DNA of 64,000 nt from Halanaerobium congolense. Lineage in GTDB: Bacteria; Bacillota; Halanaerobiia; Halanaerobiales; Halanaerobiaceae. Each line of letters begins with the position of its first letter. Positions within the stretch are counted from its first letter, which is position 1. The stretch spans positions 1-64,000 of the forward strand of contig NZ_SOEF01000007.1 in assembly GCF_004366375.1 (NCBI RefSeq). The letters are read 5' to 3'. Positions 18,267 to 27,593 of this stretch are shown piece after piece. A program made the position numbers and the translations under genes. The notes under the pieces were generated by a model, which saw only the letters and a program-made list of their open reading frames with translations, was not told where the DNA came from and did no database searches.

Positions 18267-19796
18267 TTAAAGTAAAGTATTCTTTTTGTTTAATGAAACG
18301 TCAATGCCAAATATCTCTTTGAAGATTCTTGATTTATTACTGAAGGCCCATTTTTCCAAAAAGATATCTTTTTCTGTATTAATTATTAATTCAAGTTCAT
18401 TTTCTTCAAGATTTATTTCAAGCTCAGAAAATGGCTCTTTGTGGCTTTTATCGAGAGAATCTGCAATTTTTAAAATTGCAGTTAATTTGGCAATTAGAAC
18501 TCTATCCGAGTGATTTTTAAGGGTATTATCCTTGATTTTGAGGTTTGTAGTAGAACTCTGACTGTGATTTAAGGATATATGAGCAATAATATTTTTATCA
18601 TAAGAATTTAAGTCTGCAATATCACTATTCCTTATTAAATAATAGGAGTGTTCATAGTGTTTTTTTAGATTCATATACTTACCAATATCATGGAGTATCA
18701 CAGCTGCCTGAAGCAGAACTCTTTCTTTTTCTGAGAGCTGAAAACGCTCTTTTAAAGCATCAAAGATATCTAAAGCTATTTTTTCTATAGTTTCTGCATG
18801 TTCCTGATTATAATTATATTTTTTAGCTACTGAACGTGATGAAGCTATAATATTTTTAAAGCTCTGTTTTTTTAATTCTCTGTGCCGATTATCAAAAAGC
18901 ATATTTCTAATCACTTCTGTTTCTATAGTTACAGTACTGCCAATTATTTGGCTGCTCTGAGTTAAATTCATTAGGTTTTTATAAATTGTCATTGAAGGCA
19001 GAAGTGTTTCAGCTGCAGCTTCACCCAGATCGTATTTTTCCAGCAGTTGTTTGGGAGTTTTACTTTTTACATCATTGTAGAGCCGATAAAAAGAAGCTCT
19101 AGAAATATTAAAATTATTTGATTTTCTAGTAATTCCAGCAAGTTTTGCTATCAATTCTATTTCTTTTCCAGAAGCATAAAAGTTATTTATATTAAGTTTT
19201 TTGATAAAGAGATCAAGATTGTAAATATAACCACTTAAATACCCATCGATTACAATGTGAAATTCATCAGTCTTGTGCTGGAGCCCTTTTAAGATCTCAT
19301 TTATTTTTAGAGAGCCCAAAGTAATGCTTTGACTTTTAACTATATAATTTTGATTAGTGACTGCAATACCAAGGCTGCCGGTTCCGATATAGGCAAAAAG
19401 GTTATCGCCTTTGAGGTTTTTGTTTGTATTTCTGATTCCTTGATAAATCAGCTGATGTTCTTCAACATTACTAAAAATTTCTATATTTAGGTTATTATTG
19501 TTTTTAATTTGATAGATGATATAATCTTTATTAAGGGCTTCTCTTAAGGCAGCTGTTGCAAAAACCTTTATTTTTTCTACCTGATATTCTTCGGCAATTT
19601 TTTTAAAATTATTAATAGCCTGATTTAAGTTTTTTATTTTTTCAAAAGTAACAGCAGAACTGGAAAATGTATCATGGCCCAGATTTATTGGATAAAATAA
19701 CTCTTCTAAGATCATTACTTCTTTTTCTTTTTTCTCAGCAATTTTCATAATAATGTCACTGGAAGCAATATAAATAGTTGCAACTCGATTAAACAT
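18267..19796 (-). CDS. Ppx/GppA-like HD protein with a ruined phosphatase site
   Basis: The 509 residues match the full Ppx/GppA-plus-HD architecture of the neighbour at 19956. The nucleotide/phosphate-binding motif DIGSNS has become YIASSD, and the second phosphate motif DVGGGSVEL has become YIGTGSLGI, so both conserved aspartates are tyrosine. The region of the catalytic glutamate (NVEEHQLIYQGI) is retained, as are the C-terminal HD residues (ILHDIGKY, YEHSYYLI). It probably no longer hydrolyses polyphosphate. It could be a regulatory subunit or an HD phosphohydrolase. It is co-transcribed with ppk. Length and frame are intact, which argues against decay. Confidence 0.75.
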   Translation of the reverse strand: MFNRVATIYIASSDIIMKIAEKKEKEVMILEELFYPINLGHDTFSSSAVTFEKIKNLNQAINNFKKIAEEYQVEKIKVFATAALREALNKDYIIYQIKNNNNLNIEIFSNVEEHQLIYQGIRNTNKNLKGDNLFAYIGTGSLGIAVTNQNYIVKSQSITLGSLKINEILKGLQHKTDEFHIVIDGYLSGYIYNLDLFIKKLNINNFYASGKEIELIAKLAGITRKSNNFNISRASFYRLYNDVKSKTPKQLLEKYDLGEAAAETLLPSMTIYKNLMNLTQSSQIIGSTVTIETEVIRNMLFDNRHRELKKQSFKNIIASSRSVAKKYNYNQEHAETIEKIALDIFDALKERFQLSEKERVLLQAAVILHDIGKYMNLKKHYEHSYYLIRNSDIADLNSYDKNIIAHISLNHSQSSTTNLKIKDNTLKNHSDRVLIAKLTAILKIADSLDKSHKEPFSELEINLEENELELIINTEKDIFLEKWAFSNKSRIFKEIFGIDVSLNKKNTLL

Positions 19797-19820
19797 TCTT
19801 AACCACCCTATTTTAAATTT

Positions 19821-19919
19821 ATGTAAATTTTCTTAAAACTGCTTTACTATACTTTAATTTTAGCATATGATAAAAAAAAAGGACATAGATTTTACCTAAA
19901 ATTAATCTAAAATTTACAT
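19821..19919. promoter_or_regulatory. Inverted 11-bp elements in a divergent promoter region
   Basis: ATGTAAATTTT at 19821-19831 is exactly mirrored by AAAATTTACAT at 19909-19919, the two arms being placed symmetrically between the leftward ppx-like/ppk genes and the rightward ppx gene. The arms are followed on each side by related CACC/GGTG sequences. This could be a paired operator controlling both polyphosphate transcripts, although AT-richness makes chance possible. Confidence 0.45.
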
Positions 19920-19955
19920 AGTGGTGTTTAAAATCACAAAGCAGGAGGTAACTAA

Positions 19956-21500
19956 ATGAATAAATTAGCAATAATGGATATTGGCTCTAACTCAATTAAG
20001 ATGATTTTAGTTGACTATAGAAGGGATAAGTCATTTCGAATAATAGATGAATTGAAAGAAACAGTGCGTCTTGGAGAGGGAATGCATAAGAATTCTTATT
20101 TGAAAGAGGATAGAATTCAGAAAGCCCTGCAGACTTTAACTTTGTTTAAAAATTTATGTGATGCTGTTGAAGTTGATGAGATAATTGCAGTAGCTACGGC
20201 AGCTGTGAGAGAGGCAGCTAATCAGCAGAAGTTTTTAGATCGGGTATATAAACAGACTGGACTTGAAATAAGAGTACTTGCTGGTAAAGAGGAAGCTTAT
20301 TATGATTACAAAGGTGTTGTTAATAGTTTTGATTTAGACTCAGGATTGATAATGGATGTTGGTGGTGGTAGTGTAGAACTTGTTTTAATGGAAGATAGAA
20401 TGGTTAAGAAAAGTGTCAGCCTTCCTTTTGGTGCTTTAACTATCACAGAGAAGTTTGATCTTTATGATGAAAACAATAGAGATAAAGATATTAAAAAACA
20501 TCTACATCAGGAATTTTCTAAGCTTGAATGGCTGAAGAATCTAAAAAACATTCCTCTAATAGGTGTTGGGGGGACTATCAGAAATATAGCTAAGATCTGG
20601 CAGAGAAAGAATAATTATTCTTTAGAAATTCTGCACTATTATAATCTTAATGCAGAAAATGTTAACTCAGTCTATAAAAAAGTTTCGAAAAAGAGTATTG
20701 AAGAAAGAAAGGAGATACCAGGTCTTTCCAGTAAAAGAGCGGATATATTTATTGGAGCCAGTGGGCTGGTGAATTATTTGATGGATTTTACAGGGATTGA
20801 GAATTTAATTATTAGTGGTAAAGGAATTAGAGAAGGTCTGGTATATGATTTTTTACTTGAGGATAAGTTACCTGTTGCTGATGTTTTAGACTACTCAATT
20901 AAAAATTTGCTTCATAATTTTGACTTAAATGAAAAGCACGCTGCCAGGGTAAATGAACTTAATAAAAATATTTTTTACCAATTAGAATCTGAGTTTTCTT
21001 TCGCCTTTGATGAATTTCCAGATCGAATCAGCAGAATAATTAAAACAGCAGCCTTACTGCATGATGTAGGTACTAATATAAACTACTATGATCACCATGA
21101 ACATTCTTTTTATGTGATTTTAAATGCAGATTTATATGGATTAACACATAGAGAGCTTCTTTTAGCAGCTTATATTTCCGCCTCTCACCGCCACAACAAA
21201 TACAGTCTGCACAAATATAACTTAAACCGAAAAAGTTTTAAAGATATTATTAGCCGCAAGGGTAATGATAAAGAATTAATCCGTAAAAGTGGTATTATTT
21301 TAGAAATTTCTGAGAGTCTGGATCTTAATCGAAAAGGGCTGGTGCAGCGGGTCGAGGTAGAAAGCAAAGTGGATCATATTCTGTTTAAAGTTTATTCCAG
21401 CTATGATTTGCGCCTGGAAATTGAAGATGCGAGGGAGGCTGCAGATGGCTTTGAATCTTTATTTGGTAAAGAGCTGAAATTTAAATTGTTAGATGTGTAA
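19956..21500 (+). CDS. ppx: Exopolyphosphatase / pppGpp phosphatase (Ppx/GppA) with HD domain
   Basis: A 514-residue protein of normal Ppx length. The ASKHA core has intact phosphate loops (MDIGSNSIKM near 7-16 and MDVGGGSVEL near 130-140) and the catalytic glutamate region AGKEEAYYDYKG. The C-terminal domain is HD-like (ALLHDVGTNINYYDHHEHSF). It should degrade polyphosphate from its ends and may also act on pppGpp. AGGAGG lies before the ATG. It is divergent from the ppk operon, so making and breaking polyphosphate may be controlled together. Confidence 0.9.
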   Translation: MNKLAIMDIGSNSIKMILVDYRRDKSFRIIDELKETVRLGEGMHKNSYLKEDRIQKALQTLTLFKNLCDAVEVDEIIAVATAAVREAANQQKFLDRVYKQTGLEIRVLAGKEEAYYDYKGVVNSFDLDSGLIMDVGGGSVELVLMEDRMVKKSVSLPFGALTITEKFDLYDENNRDKDIKKHLHQEFSKLEWLKNLKNIPLIGVGGTIRNIAKIWQRKNNYSLEILHYYNLNAENVNSVYKKVSKKSIEERKEIPGLSSKRADIFIGASGLVNYLMDFTGIENLIISGKGIREGLVYDFLLEDKLPVADVLDYSIKNLLHNFDLNEKHAARVNELNKNIFYQLESEFSFAFDEFPDRISRIIKTAALLHDVGTNINYYDHHEHSFYVILNADLYGLTHRELLLAAYISASHRHNKYSLHKYNLNRKSFKDIISRKGNDKELIRKSGIILEISESLDLNRKGLVQRVEVESKVDHILFKVYSSYDLRLEIEDAREAADGFESLFGKELKFKLLDV

Positions 21501-21653
21501 AAAACTATTTATAAATGATGTGTCCACAAAAAGGGTGTTTGCGAAAAATGAGTTAGAGACGCAAATAACTAATGAGCTGTTTCTTTAACTTTCATTTTAG
21601 CAGCTGCTGATATATAATAAAATTAAGTACAAAGAAAAAGGAGGCTGCTCAAA

Positions 21654-23348
21654 ATGTCCAGAATACCATATGGAGTCAGTAGTTTTTCTCGTCTACAAAA
21701 AGATAATTATATCTATATTGATAAAACAAAACACATTGAAACATTAGAGAGTTATGGTGAGCCATATATATTTTTTTTAAGGCCGAGGAGATTTGGAAAG
21801 ACACTTTTTCTATCAACCTTAGAGCACTATTATGATATTCAGGAAAAAGAAAATTTTGCTGAGCTTTTTGGAGACTTATATATTGGCCAGAACAAAACTG
21901 AGCTTGCCAATAATTATTATATACTTAAATTTGATTTTTCTGGGGTTGAAACTTCAGAGCCAGAAAAGATATATGATAACTTTAACCATTTAATTCTGGA
22001 AGCAATCAGTACTTTTATTAATAAATATCAAATTGAAGTTGAATATCGAGAGGCACCGGGGAGTGCAATAGCTACCCTATCAAGTTTTTTAGAAGCAGTA
22101 CAATATGAAATTGACAATAAAATATATCTTTTAATAGATGAGTACGATCATTTTGCCAATGAAATTTTAAGTTTTACCTCAATAGATAGATTTGAAGATA
22201 CAGTTAGCAAACAGGGATTTTTACGTAAATTTTTTGAGGTCATTAAAAAGAAAACCGGTTCAATAATTGATCGTCTTTTTGTTACCGGTGTCAGTCCAAT
22301 TACCTTAGACAGTATGACCAGCGGTTTTAACATAGCTAAAAATAAGACTATGGACAGCAATTTAAATACAATGATGGGCTTTACTGAAAAAGAAGCTCGC
22401 TGTTTGATTAAACAGACTCTGCCTGATTATGATCTTGATTCAATGCTGGAGAAGTTAAAGGAATACTATGACGGCTATTTATTTACTCCCCGGGCTAGTA
22501 AACGGGTTTTTAATACAGATATGCTTTTATATTATGTCAGCGAATATCTAATTGATAATACTGAGCCTTCAGATTTGATTGACAGCAATATTTCGAGTGA
22601 TTATTCCAAACTGCAGAATCTTTTCAGTCTTAAAGATAAAAAACAAAATTATGAAATCTTAGAAGATATTCTGGCCGGAAATGATCAGAGGGGAAAGGTA
22701 ACAGTGGAATTTAACCTGCAGCGGAGATTTACCAAAAAGGATTTTTTATCTTTATTGTTTTATCTAGGGTTTTTAACCATTGATCGAGAAGAGGATGGAT
22801 TTATTTATTTTAGAGTTCCCAATTATGCGGTTAAAGAGATCTATTTTGATTATTTTAATTCTATAATCAGCGAAGAAACTTCATTTGATTCCCTGGAGAT
22901 TGAAGCGTCAGTGGTAGAAATTCTAAAAAATGGAGAGATTAATCCGTTTATTGAGAAAGTCGAAGCCACTCTGGCTGCACTTTCTAACAGGGACTATATT
23001 AAATTTGATGAGAAATATATTAAAGTTTTAATTTTTTCCTATCTTAATCTAACCCAGCTTTCGATAGTTAAAAGTGAGTATGAGGTAGCAGAAGGATATC
23101 TGGATTTAGCTTTACTGAGAAGAAATACGGAAAAAGGTAATTATGATGCTTTAATAGAGCTTAAATATATTAAAGCTGCTGATTATAAAGAAAAAGGAGA
23201 AGCTTTAGTTGAGCAAAAACTCAAAGAAGCTTCTGCACAGCTGGAGCGTTACGGCAGAGCAGCTGAGTTTAAAAATAGAAAAGATTTAAAGAAATGGGCA
23301 CTGGTCTTTGCCGGTACAGATGCAGCTGCGGTAGAAGAAATTAAATAA
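21654..23348 (+). CDS. AAA-ATPase-like protein with PD-(D/E)XK nuclease domain (DUF1703)
   Basis: 564 residues. The N-terminal part belongs to the AAA-ATPase_like family: YIDKTKHIE, then the degenerate P-loop RPRRFGKTLFLSTLE and a LIDEYDHFAN Walker B. The C-terminal part is the PDDEXK_9 nuclease domain with DALIELKYIK as the catalytic E-x-K strand. These proteins are abundant and patchy in anaerobes; their biological role is unknown, though selfish or defence functions have been suggested. AAGGAGG precedes the ATG, and a bidirectional terminator follows. Confidence 0.85.
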   Translation: MSRIPYGVSSFSRLQKDNYIYIDKTKHIETLESYGEPYIFFLRPRRFGKTLFLSTLEHYYDIQEKENFAELFGDLYIGQNKTELANNYYILKFDFSGVETSEPEKIYDNFNHLILEAISTFINKYQIEVEYREAPGSAIATLSSFLEAVQYEIDNKIYLLIDEYDHFANEILSFTSIDRFEDTVSKQGFLRKFFEVIKKKTGSIIDRLFVTGVSPITLDSMTSGFNIAKNKTMDSNLNTMMGFTEKEARCLIKQTLPDYDLDSMLEKLKEYYDGYLFTPRASKRVFNTDMLLYYVSEYLIDNTEPSDLIDSNISSDYSKLQNLFSLKDKKQNYEILEDILAGNDQRGKVTVEFNLQRRFTKKDFLSLLFYLGFLTIDREEDGFIYFRVPNYAVKEIYFDYFNSIISEETSFDSLEIEASVVEILKNGEINPFIEKVEATLAALSNRDYIKFDEKYIKVLIFSYLNLTQLSIVKSEYEVAEGYLDLALLRRNTEKGNYDALIELKYIKAADYKEKGEALVEQKLKEASAQLERYGRAAEFKNRKDLKKWALVFAGTDAAAVEEIK

Positions 23349-23354
23349 AAAATT

Positions 23355-23418
23355 AAGCCTTCTTTTAGTTATTTTAACACATTAATTTATGTTAAATAAC
23401 TTCAAAGAAGGCTTTTTA
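23355..23418. terminator. Bidirectional terminator between convergent genes
   Basis: AAGCCTTCTTT (23355-23365) pairs with AAAGAAGGCTT (23404-23414), with an inner GTTATTTTAACA/TGTTAAATAAC stem. T-runs lie on both strands. It would end both the AAA gene and the leftward gene. Confidence 0.85.
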
Positions 23419-23422
23419 GATA

Positions 23423-24559
23423 TTAAAGTACATTATCCGCAAAATATTCAACAGCCTGAATCACGGCCATTTTTTTAACTTTATTATCGTTAATTTTTTC
23501 TGATTTATAAAGTTCCAGTGCACAGTAGAGACCGGTATAGTAATGTGGATTCCAACTGGGGTTATAATATTCGGCAAATAAGCGGTGGAGATAATTGACA
23601 GTTTCCTTATAATTCTGATCCAAGTTATAAAAAAGAAAATCTAGCTTATCCTTATAATTTGCTGGAGAAAAATTATCTTTAAACTGCTGATAACTTTCTG
23701 CGATTTGAGTTTTTTCTTTATTATTTGAATCAACAAGTTTCAGGCGTTTTTGATCAATGTTTTTACTGCTAAAGTAATTTTCCAGGATACGGTAGGGAGG
23801 AATTTGCTGATAAAATGAGCTGTCTTCCAGCATAAAAAAGGTATAATAAGTGATCATATGGTGCAGATTAACTATTCCACTACCAGAAGCTGCTTTTAAT
23901 CCTAAATCCTCTAGCTCTTCCTGAGATAGTTTTTTGCGTTTTTCCTGATCAGAATTATATTTACCCTGGTAGCTGTAGCGGCAGAGATACATTATATAAC
24001 TTAAAACACCAGTTGCTGAAACATCTTTGTGATGATTGACTAGATCGCGCATAACTGGGAAAAAACAGCTTACACTGTGGCCCAGACTATCTGGAATTCT
24101 TTCCATACCAAGGTTAAGTAGATATTCTTTTAGCTGCTCCGGCTGCTTTTCCAGAATTCCAAGAGCATAATAAAAGGCGTTATGAGAGTTCCCATTATTA
24201 ATTTCTTCGCCCAGTTTAGTATAGGTTCTTTGATTAACCTCTTTTTCTTTATAGCCACTGCTGTCTGCTTCTAGATTAATAAAATGTCTTTCAGATAATC
24301 CAAGCACTACAACCCCTGCAATTTCCAGTTCTGATTCTCTGCTAAAATAATTCTTTTGCGAAAGTTCTCTCAGAAAAAGACTCATTTTTACAAAGTGAAA
24401 AGATCCGTAGCGCAGGCTGCATTCCATCAGCATTAATGATAGTAAATCTTCAATTAATGAGGCCAGCGAAAAACTGTTGTCAGTTTCTAACTTTTTGAGA
24501 TATTCTTCGATCTTTTCCTGCTGGTGATTAATCACTGCTTTTTTGAGTTGGGAATCCAT
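23423..24559 (-). CDS. Uncharacterised helical protein
   Basis: I do not recognise this 378-residue protein. It has no signal peptide and no clear membrane span, and is predicted mostly helical by its pattern of leucines and charged residues. A central GIVNLHHMITYYTFF stretch with paired histidines and an earlier GHSVSCFFPVM could be metal- or cofactor-binding; the HH within a helix faintly recalls questin-oxidase-like proteins, but I would not assign it. GGAGTGA lies before the ATG. It shares a terminator with the convergent AAA gene. Confidence 0.7.
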   Translation of the reverse strand: MDSQLKKAVINHQQEKIEEYLKKLETDNSFSLASLIEDLLSLMLMECSLRYGSFHFVKMSLFLRELSQKNYFSRESELEIAGVVVLGLSERHFINLEADSSGYKEKEVNQRTYTKLGEEINNGNSHNAFYYALGILEKQPEQLKEYLLNLGMERIPDSLGHSVSCFFPVMRDLVNHHKDVSATGVLSYIMYLCRYSYQGKYNSDQEKRKKLSQEELEDLGLKAASGSGIVNLHHMITYYTFFMLEDSSFYQQIPPYRILENYFSSKNIDQKRLKLVDSNNKEKTQIAESYQQFKDNFSPANYKDKLDFLFYNLDQNYKETVNYLHRLFAEYYNPSWNPHYYTGLYCALELYKSEKINDNKVKKMAVIQAVEYFADNVL

Positions 24560-24693
24560 TGTTTGTTCACTCCTTATAATAATTAGTTTTTGACTTTATA
24601 TTAATATTCTATCATATCTACTCCAGAGATTAAATTCCCAACTTTTTAAGCAGTACAATCATTAGCCGTCTTAAAATTCACATTTGATTGTAA

Positions 24694-25845
24694 TTATTTC
24701 TCTAATTTAAATCTTAAAATCTGATCATCATTTTCTCGCGGTCTCCCTCGGCCATCACGATTATTTGTTAAAAAGTAAAGATAACCATCAGGGCCCACCA
24801 CTGCTTTTCTAATCCGACCATAAGCTGTATTACCACTGCCGTCATTGAAGAGATGTTCAATACTTTCCACAGTATATTCATCGCTGTTTCTATTAAGACC
24901 AATTCTGACCAGCGATTCGCTGCGCAGGGTTCCCACATATAAATTACCCTGATAAAAGCTCATTCCAGAAGGAGGAACAGCATTTTCCCACATAATGAGT
25001 GGATTTGCATATTCTCCATCTTCAAAATAACCAATTTTATCCGGCCAGCCGAAATTACTTCCTGCTTCAACAACTTTGATTCGATCCTTTGCTCTTAGAC
25101 CATCTTTCCCAGAAGGACCGTGGTCAGAAATAAAGAGATCTCCTGTTTCTGGATGCCAGGCAATTCCCTGTGGGTTGCGGTGACCTAAACTGTAGACAGG
25201 CGAGTTTTCAAATGGATTATCAGCAGGAATTATACCCTCTGGAGTAAGACGCAGAATTTTTCCTCCCAGATTGTCTAAATCCTGTGCAATTTTTCGGGTA
25301 AAAGTTTCTCCAGTTGTAATATAGAGCATTCCATCCGGTCCAAAGGCAATGCGTCCTCCATTATGGTTGTTCCCGGCAGGAATCTGATCAATGATAATTT
25401 CTTCTTCAACTGCCTGGTTCCCCTGATCGGTAAATCTAGAAACTCTGTTATATAACTGGCCGTTACTGCTGGTATAGGTATACATCAGATAAATATATGG
25501 TGTTTCTGGAAAATCTGGATGATGGACCATTCCCATTAAGCCACCTTCTCCTCGAGAATCAATATCTAATTCTAGATAACTTTCACTTTTTAGATTTCCG
25601 TTTTCAACCTGCAGTACTCTGCCATCTCTTTCGCTAATTAAAGCACGATTACTTTCTGGCAGAAAAACTAACTCCCAGGGGACATCAAGATTCTGCAGCC
25701 AGGCTTCAATTTCAACAGCATCCGGATTCAGGACATATTCATCTTCTACATTCTGTGGAAACTGACCGACTCTAATTTGCGCCTGAACTGAAAGTGATAA
25801 AGTAAGCATTAAAATTAAGACTATTAAAATTACTTTCTTTTTCAT
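24694..25845 (-). CDS. Secreted PQQ-dependent sugar dehydrogenase-like (GSDH) protein
   Basis: 383 residues with a signal peptide (cleavage near VQAQ, about residue 23) and a six-bladed beta-propeller of the glucose/sorbosone dehydrogenase family. Typical motifs are VPWELVFLPE, GGLMGMVHHPDFPE, NHNGGRIAFGPDGMLYITTG, YSLGHRNPQGIAWHP and VGPDGYLYFLTNNRDGRGR. Members oxidise aldoses or act on soluble sugars outside the cytoplasm with PQQ. PQQ synthesis genes are not present here, and many anaerobe members may act without it, so the activity is uncertain. Confidence 0.85.
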   Translation of the reverse strand: MKKKVILIVLILMLTLSLSVQAQIRVGQFPQNVEDEYVLNPDAVEIEAWLQNLDVPWELVFLPESNRALISERDGRVLQVENGNLKSESYLELDIDSRGEGGLMGMVHHPDFPETPYIYLMYTYTSSNGQLYNRVSRFTDQGNQAVEEEIIIDQIPAGNNHNGGRIAFGPDGMLYITTGETFTRKIAQDLDNLGGKILRLTPEGIIPADNPFENSPVYSLGHRNPQGIAWHPETGDLFISDHGPSGKDGLRAKDRIKVVEAGSNFGWPDKIGYFEDGEYANPLIMWENAVPPSGMSFYQGNLYVGTLRSESLVRIGLNRNSDEYTVESIEHLFNDGSGNTAYGRIRKAVVGPDGYLYFLTNNRDGRGRPRENDDQILRFKLEK

Positions 25846-26038
25846 ATCTATTACCTCCAGATTTAGGAATTAAAAATCAAATTTTTTCTGTCTTAATTGT
25901 ACTATTTATAGGAGCTAATTTCTAAAAACCGTTTAACATTTTCAGAAAATTATTTACAGACTGTTAATTTCTAATTTACACTATCGTAATAATAAGGTGA
26001 TATGATTTAATTAATAAGAAAAAAAGTAGGTGATATTA

Positions 26039-27031
26039 ATGAAATCAATAAAAATAGGAGATATTTGTAGTGAGAATAGAGTAGTAACAGTGCCGGTTTC
26101 TACTAAGACAAAAACATTGGTCGATATTTTTAACCGCAATAATATTCAGAGTATAGTTGTACTTAAAGAAGAGCAGACAGCCGGTCTGGTTATGCGGGAT
26201 AAGCTTTTTTATCGTCTGGGCAGCAGATTTGGCTATAACCTTTATATGCAGAAAAATGTGGAGGCAGTAATGGATTCAGAGCCGCTAATTATAGATTTTG
26301 AAGAGTCTATTTTAAAAGTTTCAAAAATAGCGATGAAACGTCCACAGGAAAAGATATATGATTCAATAATAATTACTAAAAATGATAAATATTACGGCAT
26401 TTTATCGATCAAAGATCTGTTAATAGAAGTGTCAGAATTAAAGATAGAAACTGCTAAAAATGCCAACCCCTTAACTGGATTACCTGGCAATTTAAGCATT
26501 GAATCCGAAATTAAAGAAAGAATTAGAAGAGAAGAAAAATTTTCTGTTCTTTATCTGGATCTTGATAATTTTAAAGCCTATAATGACAGCTATGGTTATC
26601 GTAAAGGTGATCAGGTAATTAATTACACAGCAGAAGTGCTTAATAATTGTGCTCAAAAAATGGTGACAAACACATTTGTTGGCCATATTGGCGGAGATGA
26701 TTTTGTAATTATCACTGCTGCCGAAGATGATCAATATCTGGCAGAAGTGATTATAGAAGAATTTGACAGGGGGATTCGTAATTTTTTTAAAAACAAAGAT
26801 TTACTAAGAGGTTATATAGTTTGTCTTGATCGGCAGCATCAAATAGTTAATACTCCTTTGACTTCAATTTCAATTGCAATAGTTTCGAATAGTGATAGAA
26901 AGTTAAAAAATCATCTAGAAATTAGCGACCGAGCTGCAGAATTAAAGAAAAAAGTAAAAGAAATGCCGGGGAGTAATTTTATTAAAGACAGGAGGATGAA
27001 AACGACAAATGGAGAGTTTGAGTTATGCTAA
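26039..27031 (+). CDS. CBS-pair / GGDEF protein (diguanylate cyclase-like)
   Basis: About 330 residues. Two CBS motifs occupy 1-125 (VPVSTKTKTLVDIF, IVVLKEEQTAGLVMRDKL, and DSIIITKNDKYYGILSIKDLL). A GGDEF domain follows, beginning NPLTGLPGNLSIE, with FSVLYLDLDNFKAYND and the active-site loop GHIGGDDF (about 214-221). GGDDF is a conservative change, so cyclic di-GMP synthesis is plausible but unproven. The ATG at 26039 follows AGGTG. It overlaps the HD-GYP gene by 23 bp, coupling a possible maker and destroyer of the same messenger. Confidence 0.88.
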   Translation: MKSIKIGDICSENRVVTVPVSTKTKTLVDIFNRNNIQSIVVLKEEQTAGLVMRDKLFYRLGSRFGYNLYMQKNVEAVMDSEPLIIDFEESILKVSKIAMKRPQEKIYDSIIITKNDKYYGILSIKDLLIEVSELKIETAKNANPLTGLPGNLSIESEIKERIRREEKFSVLYLDLDNFKAYNDSYGYRKGDQVINYTAEVLNNCAQKMVTNTFVGHIGGDDFVIITAAEDDQYLAEVIIEEFDRGIRNFFKNKDLLRGYIVCLDRQHQIVNTPLTSISIAIVSNSDRKLKNHLEISDRAAELKKKVKEMPGSNFIKDRRMKTTNGEFELC

Positions 27032-27593
27032 AAATTTAAAATTTGATTACAGTTATTCCAGTCTTTTGAAAAAGATGATTAAGGAGGCTGATTATAATAC
27101 ATATTTGCACAGTCAGCGTTTAAAAGCACCAGCTTTGTTACTGGGGGAAGAACTGGAGCTTGAAAACGACAAGCTGGAGGATCTAATGCTGCTGGCTGAG
27201 CTTCATGACCTGGGAAAAATAATTATTTCGAATGATATTCTGGTTAATGATGGTCCTTTAAATGAAAGTGAGTGGCAGCAGATTAAAGAACATCCGGTGA
27301 CAGGTTTTCAGATTGCCTATACTTCTTTAGATATGGTCGATGTAGCAGAAGGAATATTAACTCATCATGAATGGTGGGATGGGAGTGGTTATCCTCTGGC
27401 TTTAAAAGGAGAAGATATACCTCTGGCAGCCAGGATAATTGCCGTAGTTGATGCCTATGATGTAATGAAATATGGACGAAATTACAAACCAGCAATGAGT
27501 GATCAAGAAATTATTGAAGAGCTAACGGTAAGTTCTGGTATTCAATTTGATCCACTTTTAGTGAAAATATTTATTGATTTAAATTTCAACTGA
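27009..27593 (+). CDS. Compact HD-GYP-type phosphodiesterase
   Basis: The 194 residues are almost only the HD-GYP domain: LAELHDLGKIIISNDIL (HD near 66-67), KEHPVTGFQIA, HHEWWDGSGYP (about 118-128, the GYP motif) and AARIIAVVDAYDVM. Such domains hydrolyse cyclic di-GMP, or act as its effectors. The start ATG lies inside the end of the GGDEF gene with AGGAGG 13 bases upstream, so translation is coupled. No separate sensor domain is present; the CBS domains of the partner probably supply sensing. Confidence 0.9.
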   Translation: MESLSYAKNLKFDYSYSSLLKKMIKEADYNTYLHSQRLKAPALLLGEELELENDKLEDLMLLAELHDLGKIIISNDILVNDGPLNESEWQQIKEHPVTGFQIAYTSLDMVDVAEGILTHHEWWDGSGYPLALKGEDIPLAARIIAVVDAYDVMKYGRNYKPAMSDQEIIEELTVSSGIQFDPLLVKIFIDLNFN

